Shown here piece by piece: positions 1 through 6,792 of a stretch of DNA of 50,369 bases; the stretch's first letter is position 1; each line of letters opens with the position of its first letter. The stretch is from Eubacteriales bacterium (GTDB taxonomy: Bacteria; Bacillota; Clostridia; Oscillospirales; Butyricicoccaceae), in assembly GCA_030540435.1 (NCBI GenBank), contig JAUNWG010000010.1, positions 1 through 50,369 on the forward strand. The letters are read 5' to 3'. The position numbers and the translations under genes are program-made. The notes under the pieces were generated by a model that worked only from the letters and a program-made list of their open reading frames with translations, ran no database searches and was not told the origin of the DNA.

Positions 1-1716
1 CGAACTTTGAGCACTGTAAGAACTAACTGTACCACCTTCAGTAATTTTACTATCAATACTGCCATTTGATTGCAAAACGAGCGCTCCTGAAGTTTCAATT
101 ACTTTAGCCAATTCTTCCAGCGTTGGTTCTCTCTCAATTGTAACAGTGACTTTGAACACATCCTCTATATCTGTTGGCTCAATGATTTTTTTCATTCTAG
201 CGCCATTTGTTGACCGATAATAACCTGCTGTGCTAATCTGAAAGCCATTCGCTCCGGTTGCTGTAGATGTCAACTCACCGCTAGAACTAGAACTTGTCCC
301 CGTTCCACTACCGGACTCACCAGTATCTCCAGTATCTCCACTGTCATCGTCGCCTGCGAGAGCCGCGATCGGGAATACAGAAAAGCTCTGGATATGGAAG
401 GTAATGCTGTTTCCAGACACTTTGATCTTCTTTACGCCAGTAGAAGAGGCGCTTCCGTCTGAGATTTCCACACCGCTCACTGTGCCGTTGTTCTTCTTAT
501 AGTGTCCGACCCAGTTTACCTTGCTCCAATTTTCCGGCACATTGTCATAGGTGATCGTAACCTGTAGATTGACATTGCCATCCGGCACATATTCGCCCTC
601 TACGCCTTCTTTTGTAAGATAGATGTGATACATATGCAGGAAGTCAAAATCGTTCTTTGTAATGGATTCCTTCGACGTTTCTTTTTTGAGATCAGCAACC
701 AGCGCATTATAATAATCCGTGTAATCCTCTGCTGTTTCTGCATAGTCTTCCACATGGAGCGTGACATCATCTGTCAGAACCTTTTTATTTCCTTTGACAG
801 TTACCGTATATCCGAGATTTTCTTCCGCCTCTAAGGTCGTGTCTTCATCTATTACCGTAACGACGAAGGTTTCAGTAGCAGTTTTATTTTTCTTTTCGTA
901 ATATGTATGCGTAATTGTTACTGTGCCTGTGTTGACACCCGTTACGGTCAGTTCATTTGTCATTGAATCAGTAAACGAAACAATACCGTCCTTATCTACT
1001 GACCATTTATGTTCTTTACCTTCATAGCCAGAAGTGCCTTTTAATATTGCAGAATCACCTACGTTAATCGTCTGCTCTGTCGCCTGTGCTGCGATGCCAT
1101 CGTCTGCATCATCGCCGGAAAAGAAGCTAATCAGCGCTGTCAGCGGATTAAACGCTTCCGCGTCTGCCGTTTCATCTGTTTCGTTATCCTCCGGCAGTTC
1201 TGCGGAGCCGGTGTCGTCCGCCTGTGCTTTTACTTCCTGGAAGCATGCATCCTCATGCTGATGTACGGTTGTTTCCAGCTGCCCGCAGATCAAAGTATCG
1301 TCCTCATAGCAGCTGTCGCTGTGCGTATGTGCAATGACCTCTTCCTGCGTACAGGTAAGATTGCCGTCCTCGTCATAGCATGACGCATCATGCGTATGCT
1401 CCGCGATCTCCGGCAACGTGCAAACAAGCTCACCCTCTGCATCATAGCAATTTTCATCGTGTGTATGGATTACATAATCTGCTTGTCCACAGGTCAGCGT
1501 GCCTTCTGCATCATAGCAATCCTCCGTATGCGTATGTACCTGCAGCGGACAAGCAAGCAGCATATTTTTATTGGTAATCGCTTCTCCAGGTAGCATCAGT
1601 ACGCCGAAGGTCCCCAACGCGACGACCATCGCCATTGCCAAAACCATCCTGCGCCAGCGTTTGTTATCCCGCTGTTTCTTTAAGTATTCCGCTGCCCGCC
1701 TCATCATACTGTTCAT
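1..1716 (-). CDS. Large repeat-bearing surface protein, N-terminal part (runs off window)
   Basis: An uninterrupted reading frame of 572 codons runs from ATG at 1716 to the left edge, so the C-terminus is not visible. A ribosome site (AAAGGGGGCAGG) precedes the ATG. Residues 1-21 are basic and about 22-41 form a membrane segment, fitting a signal peptide or anchor. Residues about 59-160 hold five repeats of 22-23 residues with the pattern HTHxxxCYxxxGxLxC (the last is HQHEDACF). An acidic linker follows, then Ig-like/bacterial-Ig-type sequence (VTGVNTGTVTITH), and near residue 470 a Ser/Gly/Thr/Asp-rich linker. Such repeats occur in cell-wall-anchored proteins of gut Firmicutes. A sortase motif would be expected beyond the edge. 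Function is unproven; adhesion or a metal-binding or disulfide-linked stalk is possible. The gene is AT-richer and more recent-looking than its neighbours. Confidence 0.85.
   Translation of the reverse strand, partial: MNSMMRRAAEYLKKQRDNKRWRRMVLAMAMVVALGTFGVLMLPGEAITNKNMLLACPLQVHTHTEDCYDAEGTLTCGQADYVIHTHDENCYDAEGELVCTLPEIAEHTHDASCYDEDGNLTCTQEEVIAHTHSDSCYEDDTLICGQLETTVHQHEDACFQEVKAQADDTGSAELPEDNETDETADAEAFNPLTALISFFSGDDADDGIAAQATEQTINVGDSAILKGTSGYEGKEHKWSVDKDGIVSFTDSMTNELTVTGVNTGTVTITHTYYEKKNKTATETFVVTVIDEDTTLEAEENLGYTVTVKGNKKVLTDDVTLHVEDYAETAEDYTDYYNALVADLKKETSKESITKNDFDFLHMYHIYLTKEGVEGEYVPDGNVNLQVTITYDNVPENWSKVNWVGHYKKNNGTVSGVEISDGSASSTGVKKIKVSGNSITFHIQSFSVFPIAALAGDDDSGDTGDTGESGSGTGTSSSSSGELTSTATGANGFQISTAGYYRSTNGARMKKIIEPTDIEDVFKVTVTIEREPTLEELAKVIETSGALVLQSNGSIDSKITEGGTVSSYSAQSS
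1236..1545 (-). repeat. Five tandem HTHxxxCY protein repeats (about 66-70 bp each)
   Basis: Five successive coding repeats lie inside the surface-protein gene. Each gives His-Thr-His, three residues, Cys-Tyr, then an acidic loop and a second Cys (the last copy lacks it). The period drifts between about 64 and 70 bp, so the copies are diverged rather than freshly amplified. The repeated HxH and paired Cys could bind metal or form disulfides; that is inference. Confidence 0.8.
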
Positions 1717-1784
1717 GCTATGTCCTGCCCCCTTTCCATGAAAACGCATTTCTTTCAGCTATATGCTGTTTCAAGAACATATTT

Positions 1785-1802
1785 TGTTAGTTTTGACTAA
1801 CA
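1785..1802. promoter_or_regulatory. Dyad TGTTAG-N6-CTAACA, copy 1
   Basis: Perfect inverted repeat with 6-bp arms, extendable to 7 bp (TGTTAGT/ACTAACA). It lies about 70 bp upstream of the surface-protein ATG. Likely a repressor or activator site; the protein is unknown. Confidence 0.45.
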
Positions 1803-1862
1803 CATTTGTTAAGCCGCAGTTCTCCCAGCGATATACTGCTCAAAAAGTATTTTAAGCATTTT

Positions 1863-1880
1863 TGTTAGTTGTGGCTAACA
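1863..1880. promoter_or_regulatory. Dyad TGTTAG-N6-CTAACA, copy 2
   Basis: Same dyad as at 1785-1802, exactly 78 bp further upstream of the surface-protein gene, with the arms identical and only the 6-bp centre differing. Confidence 0.45.
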
Positions 1881-2011
1881 CATATTTAAAAAGTTACTCA
1901 TAGGCAACTAATAATTCCATTTCTTTTATACACCTTTTTGCTCGGATATGCAAGTATTTTTTTGTCATTCAAGAAATTTTTTCTGATTTTTTTATAATTT
2001 AACCATTTTAT

Positions 2012-2029
2012 TGTTAGCTTACATTAACA
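2012..2029. promoter_or_regulatory. Dyad TGTTAG-N6-TTAACA, copy 3 (one mismatch)
   Basis: A third copy with the same arm length and spacing and one arm mismatch. It supports the view that the motif is a real protein-binding site rather than chance in AT-rich DNA. Confidence 0.3.
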
Positions 2030-2189
2030 TTTTTGTTTTTCCGTATAACAATTATGACCTAAAAATTTCGCACTCCGAAAATGGTGAAATAATATAGTCA
2101 TTATAAAATCTTTCTGCTGCTGGCTTCTTCCTGAAGCTGGTTCCGATGCTGATGGGCGGCTAATGTACACAAGGATTTAATTCCTACAA

Positions 2190-2226
2190 AAATTTATCCC
2201 CTGATAGTCGTATCAGGGGATTTTTT
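2190..2226 (-). terminator. Terminator of the envelope operon (bidirectional)
   Basis: TCCCCTGATA at 2197-2206 pairs perfectly with TATCAGGGGA at 2211-2220 around a 4-base loop. A T-run follows on the plus strand (2221-2226), and a weaker one (AAATTTTT) on the minus strand just after the VanY-type gene. It ends the six-gene minus operon. Confidence 0.8.
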
Positions 2227-2242
2227 ACAAAAAGCAAGTCCT

Positions 2243-2950
2243 TTAATTTTCCAAATATTCTTCCAGGCAGATTCCCCGGCGTTGTATTTTAACAGCGGCC
2301 TTAACGCCTACATACCGATAATGCCAGGGTTCATTCTCCACTCCGGTTATATCAATTTTTTCCGGTGGATAACGTTGAATAAAGCCGTATTGATAAGCAT
2401 GTTGTGCAAGCCATTCATACACTTCATCGCCTGACGAATGTATTCCATCAGCGTTAATATCAACCGCAAGACCAAGCTGATGTTCACTTGTCCCAGGCAC
2501 GGAAACCCAATGTTCCGCTTCTGCTTTCGCCTGTTCTTCCGACATGCCTTCTGCTTTATACGCAGCAACTTTTTCATCGTATAGCTGTTCCTGCTTTCGC
2601 TTCGTACGATAGCCGGAGGCAACAATCGGATACACACCATCCTTTCTGGCTGCATCAAACATTTGCTGTAGCTGCGGATAAATACGCGCATCCACCAGTT
2701 GTCCGTTTGAAAGTTTCACCGTTTCCACTTCACTGCCATCGGTTGTCATAGGATTCCATTTATTGACCAATGTCAGACACCATTCCTCTTCATCGGGGTC
2801 ACGTGTATATCTACCCGTTAATCCTCCATCTGTTGCTCCGTTACAAGCAGAAAAAGAAGCAAATCCAATACAAACTACCAAAAATGCAGTTATCATTTTT
2901 ATCCATTTATTGTATTTTACATTGATGTGTTTTTTGTTTGCAGGTCTCAT
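2243..2950 (-). CDS. D-alanyl-D-alanine carboxypeptidase, VanY/M15B family, probable lipoprotein
   Basis: This is a zinc peptidase predicted to trim the terminal D-Ala of peptidoglycan stem peptides outside the membrane. The M15 signature is complete: SGYR at 112-115, SEHQLGLAVD at 155-164 with His157 and Asp164 as zinc ligands, and EPWHY with Glu207 (catalytic) and His210 (zinc). The N-terminus has a membrane segment (about 19-35) ending in FSAC, a lipobox-like Cys36. The length of 235 residues is normal. The start at 2950 has AGGAGA seven bases upstream, even though it overlaps the preceding gene by 44 bp, so translational coupling is likely. It is the last gene of the operon led by the fusion binding protein. 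No vanHAX genes are present, so vancomycin resistance should not be assumed. Confidence 0.88.
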   Translation of the reverse strand: MRPANKKHINVKYNKWIKMITAFLVVCIGFASFSACNGATDGGLTGRYTRDPDEEEWCLTLVNKWNPMTTDGSEVETVKLSNGQLVDARIYPQLQQMFDAARKDGVYPIVASGYRTKRKQEQLYDEKVAAYKAEGMSEEQAKAEAEHWVSVPGTSEHQLGLAVDINADGIHSSGDEVYEWLAQHAYQYGFIQRYPPEKIDITGVENEPWHYRYVGVKAAVKIQRRGICLEEYLEN

Positions 2951-3818
2951 TTGTATCTCCTAATATCATGACACCATTATATAATTTTTTGTACAACCAG
3001 AATAATAGAACTGGTACCAACACTGCTGCACCAGTAAAGCGATACCCATGTTTGACATACTGCAAATACAGCAGATCGACTGCACTTTTTTCAGCCGCGG
3101 CAACCAACTGCATTTCCTGCTTTTTCTCATTCCAGTTTTGTTTCCATCCATCAAAATCTGACCATTTTGTTGGAATCATTTCTGCCAGCCATTGCACACT
3201 GCTGTAAAAATCCAACCGCAAAAGCTGTGCGGAAAGGCCATATCTGCTGACAAAGCGCTCCGCAGTCAACCGTCTGGATGCATCACTGGGAATTATTACA
3301 CTGATATGGTCAAACTGTATTTCTTCCAATAATACAGCGGCTTCAAACAGAAATAACCGTTCCGGCTGCTTGATAACGTCGCAAATGCGCCATGTATGTC
3401 CTGCATAATTGATTTTCTGCCCTTCCACCTGATGGGAAGCAAATAATTCTTCTGCCAGCGCTTCGCTGATGATACACCCATCCCGCTGGTCGGTTTGCAG
3501 ATTTTTGCCGTATGGGAGGATGCAGCGCGAAGCGCCATAAAGCGCAATGACATCCGTCTGACAGCTTCTCTGGTTTTCCTCGGCGATAATGGTTTGATTC
3601 CTGCTTTGGTGCCATGCCGCTGCTGTGTATGCCTGTTCATCATCTGCTTCGGGCTGTACGATCTGCGTCAGCGTATCGCTGTCAAAACAGGTATCCTGTG
3701 CGACAAAAGTCATGCTGTTTAGAAAACTGCGTGCATAGCTATATTGAACGATCGACAACGAAATACATACCGCACAAACGATTACACAAATGATGCAAAA
3801 AACTTGTTTTTTTCTCAT
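2907..3818 (-). CDS. Stand-alone MacB-type extracytoplasmic domain protein
   Basis: 303 residues with one membrane segment at about 5-27, a large extracytoplasmic domain, and a second segment at about 262-285. The stretch GCIISEALAEELFA...EGQKINYAGHTWRICDVIKQPE matches the hallmark of the MacB periplasmic core domain (substrate-side domain of MacB/FtsX-type exporter permeases). A full MacB permease has four membrane helices, three of them after this domain; here only one follows, and the short C-terminal tail is polar. The start overlaps the stop of the adaptor gene by 4 bp (ATGA). The protein therefore looks like a partner subunit of the HlyD-type adaptor without the permease core or ATPase. 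The domain call is moderately sure; the role is inference. Confidence 0.65.
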   Translation of the reverse strand: MRKKQVFCIICVIVCAVCISLSIVQYSYARSFLNSMTFVAQDTCFDSDTLTQIVQPEADDEQAYTAAAWHQSRNQTIIAEENQRSCQTDVIALYGASRCILPYGKNLQTDQRDGCIISEALAEELFASHQVEGQKINYAGHTWRICDVIKQPERLFLFEAAVLLEEIQFDHISVIIPSDASRRLTAERFVSRYGLSAQLLRLDFYSSVQWLAEMIPTKWSDFDGWKQNWNEKKQEMQLVAAAEKSAVDLLYLQYVKHGYRFTGAAVLVPVLLFWLYKKLYNGVMILGDTNETCKQKTHQCKIQ

Positions 3819-5080
3819 TCATCCATCAGGCGCACTTCATCGCCTTCCTCCACAAATCGGTCCATATCTACAATGATTTGGCTGTCCATATCCAATGCAT
3901 TTTGCTCCACTGCTGCATAGGTATCATTTTTTTCCAAAACCTTTACCTCAATTTTTCGCGCAACATTTTTCTTGCCCAATACGGTATCCCGTTCTTCCAT
4001 CACATAGACAAAGTTTTTATTGTTCTCCTGAAACAATGCCATCAGCGGGATCGTACAAGGGTATTTTTCCGAATTGCGGGAGACTTCCATATCTGCGCTC
4101 TGCCCGAGCGCCAGCTTTCCCGCCGGAACCAAGACAGTAACTGTAAGTTTTTCTCCCGTTTCATCTGCTTCCATGGTGTCCACCTTGACATCTTCCACGG
4201 TTTTCCCGGCAGCTTGTAAGGTAACAGGATCTCCGACCGCTACATACGCCGCATCGTCTTTTGTGATCTGCGCAGTAAAACGCAGTCCCGCAGAATTGTC
4301 TGTCATTGTCACAGCGGCTGTATCCGTTGTCTTTTGTCCCACTGTTGTGACGATACCCGTAACCACGCCATCTGCCGTGGCACAGACATGCCCGCTGTTT
4401 TCCTTGATTTTATTCAGCTGTTTGCGGTGTGCATAGAGCTCTTCCAAGGTCCCGCTGCCATTGTTTGCGCGCTGCGCATCCTCCAGTGCGCGCTTGGAAG
4501 CTGTTTTTTCCTCCTGCCGTGCAGTACATGCCGCATCATATGCTTCCTGTGCCGCTGTGATATCGTCTTTTAACTGCGCCAACGTCGCTTCGTCATTGCC
4601 GCCTTTCTTTTTATAGGCGGCAAGCGCCGCTTTTGCAGTCTCTAATTTTGAAGATGCCTGATTCACGGCCTTGCGGTTCTTTTCTGTCGTCTGCGCATCA
4701 TCCTGCTCTGCGCGTGATACGCCTGTCTCCAATGCATTGATCTTCTGCGTGATGCTGTCGATCTGATCCTGCAAGCTGTCCATATCCAGCTGCAACAATA
4801 CGGTATCCTTTTTGACAGTCTGTCCCTCTTTGACCAACACACTTTTCACCAAAATATCCGGCTGGGTAATGACAGCAAGCTCCCGGTCCTTTTCCACACG
4901 CCCGCTGGACAGGACAGTATGTGTAATACTCCGTTCCGAAGGGGCTGCAACGGTCACTTTGGCAACAGTAAACGACGCCGCAACACGCGACAATACCGTA
5001 CAGACCGCCATGACAAGCAGCAGGATACCAAGCCCCTTCAGCCAGAATGTACGTGATTTCTGTAATGAAAAATGATGCAA
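3815..5080 (-). CDS. HlyD/MacA-type membrane-fusion (adaptor) protein
   Basis: 421 residues: a membrane anchor at about 13-37, then a first lipoyl half (VLVKEGQTVKKDTVLLQLD), a long coiled coil at about 95-225 rich in Lys/Glu/Ala/Gln, a second lipoyl half (GHVCATADGVVTGIV), and beta-barrel domains to the C-terminus. This is the order of RND/MacA-type periplasmic adaptor proteins. In a Gram-positive cell it would stand on the outer face of the membrane. Such adaptors usually work with a MacB-type ATPase/permease encoded next to them. Here the following gene holds only the MacB outer domain, and no ATPase is present in the operon. Confidence 0.88.
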   Translation of the reverse strand: MHHFSLQKSRTFWLKGLGILLLVMAVCTVLSRVAASFTVAKVTVAAPSERSITHTVLSSGRVEKDRELAVITQPDILVKSVLVKEGQTVKKDTVLLQLDMDSLQDQIDSITQKINALETGVSRAEQDDAQTTEKNRKAVNQASSKLETAKAALAAYKKKGGNDEATLAQLKDDITAAQEAYDAACTARQEEKTASKRALEDAQRANNGSGTLEELYAHRKQLNKIKENSGHVCATADGVVTGIVTTVGQKTTDTAAVTMTDNSAGLRFTAQITKDDAAYVAVGDPVTLQAAGKTVEDVKVDTMEADETGEKLTVTVLVPAGKLALGQSADMEVSRNSEKYPCTIPLMALFQENNKNFVYVMEERDTVLGKKNVARKIEVKVLEKNDTYAAVEQNALDMDSQIIVDMDRFVEEGDEVRLMDE

Positions 5081-5095
5081 AATAATTTCCTCTTT

Positions 5096-5935
5096 CTATT
5101 CCTTTACTGCGGATGCAGCGATGCCCTGTTCCAAATAATCCTGTCCACTCAGGAAAAGGAACACCGCCGGCAGCAGCGCGACAAGCGATGCACACAACGA
5201 TACGCCTGCGTTTCCCGCCTGAATCTCCGGCATAAACAGCGACAATGGCCACAGGCTTTTTGTTTTTAAAAAAGTAAGCGGCTGCTCGATCATACTCCAG
5301 CATTCCAAAAAGGATAAAATCACAGCGGAAATAACGCCGGACGATCCCAACGGCACGCCGATGTGCAGGAAAAGATGCCATTCGCTTGCTCCGTCAATGC
5401 GTGCCGCTTCCAAAATGCTCTTCGGGATAGAACAAAAGAACCGATACATCAGGAATACGGAAAAGGTCGAAAAAATCCCCGGCAAAATAATTGCCGCAAG
5501 GCTGTCCAACAGGTGCAGCCGATCTAACACCAGATATTCCGACAGCATCGTCACCTGAAACGGCATCATCATCAGCACGATGCAAAGCAGATACAGCATC
5601 TTTTTCCCGCGAAAAGAATAGCAGGCCAGCCCCCACGCCGCAGGCATACCGAACACGACCTGCCCCAATACGATGCCAAAGCTGATTTTTACCGAATTCC
5701 AAAACATTTGAAAAAATTCCGGTGAGTCCAGCAGCAGCTCCACCACATTGCGCAGCGTGGGAAACCGCGCGAGCAAATGCCAGCTGGCACAGCCGTCCCC
5801 CTGCCCCAAAGCGGGTGCGATGCATTCAAACAGTTCCCGATTTCCCATAAACGTTCCTGTCAGCAAAAACACCAGCGGTGCAACCGTAAAAAGTGCAAAT
5901 ATGGTCAGGATAATGACGCGAATCACCTGTTTCAT
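5096..5935 (-). CDS. Carbohydrate-type ABC transporter permease, MalG/UgpE family
   Basis: 279 residues with six predicted membrane helices and the EAA loop (EAARIDGASEWHLFLHIG), which contacts the ATPase in CUT1-type importers. It follows the MalF-like permease with a 4-bp overlap (ATGA at 5932-5935), and the two are expected to form the membrane heterodimer. No cognate ATPase is encoded in the window. CUT1 systems in Firmicutes often share an MsiK/UgpC-type ATPase encoded elsewhere. The substrate is not shown by sequence; the neighbours (adaptor, peptidase) suggest an envelope-related ligand rather than a food sugar. Confidence 0.9.
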   Translation of the reverse strand: MKQVIRVIILTIFALFTVAPLVFLLTGTFMGNRELFECIAPALGQGDGCASWHLLARFPTLRNVVELLLDSPEFFQMFWNSVKISFGIVLGQVVFGMPAAWGLACYSFRGKKMLYLLCIVLMMMPFQVTMLSEYLVLDRLHLLDSLAAIILPGIFSTFSVFLMYRFFCSIPKSILEAARIDGASEWHLFLHIGVPLGSSGVISAVILSFLECWSMIEQPLTFLKTKSLWPLSLFMPEIQAGNAGVSLCASLVALLPAVFLFLSGQDYLEQGIAASAVKE

Positions 5936-6774
5936 GACAACTCCTCCCTGTCCCAGCTGCGCTGCAGCAGCAATACAAAAACCAGAATCACAAGCGACAA
6001 CAGCACCGAGCCAGCTGACATCTTATCTACAGAAAGCTCCTGAAACCAGTTATTGAACACATGCTGCAACAGATAAATACTCTCCTGCGGATAGCTTCCC
6101 GCTACCAGATAGGCTTCGCGGAATACCTTGAAGGAATTCAGTACGGACAGCACTACGATCGTGAACGCCGTCGGGCGCAGGTTCGGCAGCGTAATGCGCC
6201 AAAAGCACATCCATTCGCCTGCGCCGTCCACGCGCGCCGCTTCATAAATATTCTCCGGTATGCTGGCAAGTCCGGCTGTCCACAGGATCACATCATATCC
6301 GAGGTTTTTCCAGATATATGTAAATACCAGCACACCGAATGCCGCACCTGTGTTCATCCAATCGGTTCCATTCTGGTGCAAAAAGGACAACAGCGCATTC
6401 AGCAGCCCCTGCTGATGAAACAGCAGCTTCCACAGCAGCACAACGCTGGCCGCCGGGATGGCAAGCGGCAGCAGATACATGCTCTTGAGCACCTGGCTTC
6501 CGCGAACCAGACGGTATAGGATAACCGAAATACCGAGCGAGAGCGCCAGCAGCAGAGGCAGACACACTGCAACAAACCGCAATGTGTTGCCCGCCGCCAG
6601 CCGAAACGCTGGATTGCTGCATACCTGTATATAATTGTCTAAGCCACTGAATCCGCCCATCGCACGACTGAACGACCGCCGCACGACATCTGCAAATGGA
6701 ATCAGATAGAACACCAGCATACCGCACAGCTCCGGCAATACAAACAGCCATCCGATTTTATCGTTTCGTTTCAT
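5932..6774 (-). CDS. Carbohydrate-type ABC transporter permease, MalF/UgpA family
   Basis: 280 residues, first helix at about 10-30 (FVLPELCGMLVFYLIPF), six helices in total, and an EAA loop (EAARVDGAGEWMCFWRITLP). It partners the MalG-like permease encoded just downstream. It begins 18 bp after the stop of the fusion binding-protein gene, so the binding protein and both permeases are cotranscribed. Confidence 0.9.
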   Translation of the reverse strand: MKRNDKIGWLFVLPELCGMLVFYLIPFADVVRRSFSRAMGGFSGLDNYIQVCSNPAFRLAAGNTLRFVAVCLPLLLALSLGISVILYRLVRGSQVLKSMYLLPLAIPAASVVLLWKLLFHQQGLLNALLSFLHQNGTDWMNTGAAFGVLVFTYIWKNLGYDVILWTAGLASIPENIYEAARVDGAGEWMCFWRITLPNLRPTAFTIVVLSVLNSFKVFREAYLVAGSYPQESIYLLQHVFNNWFQELSVDKMSAGSVLLSLVILVFVLLLQRSWDREELS

Positions 6775-6792
6775 AGCCCGTCTATGCTCTGG

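Larger units (their letters stand above)
1717..2242. other. AT-rich intergenic region with three dyads and a terminator
   Basis: This 526-bp gap holds no convincing gene. It contains three TGTTAG-N6-YTAACA dyads (1785-1802, 1863-1880, 2012-2029), long A/T runs, a short GC-richer island at about 2110-2165 that reads openly on the minus strand, and the terminator at 2197-2226. The first two dyads sit in imperfect direct repeats of about 55-65 bp starting CAGCKATATRCTG. Confidence 0.6.

Noticed and set aside
2243..2950. Vancomycin-resistance operon
   Set aside because: VanY-type peptidase with a two-component system is suggestive, but vanH, vanA/B ligase and vanX are absent and the operon encodes transporters instead.
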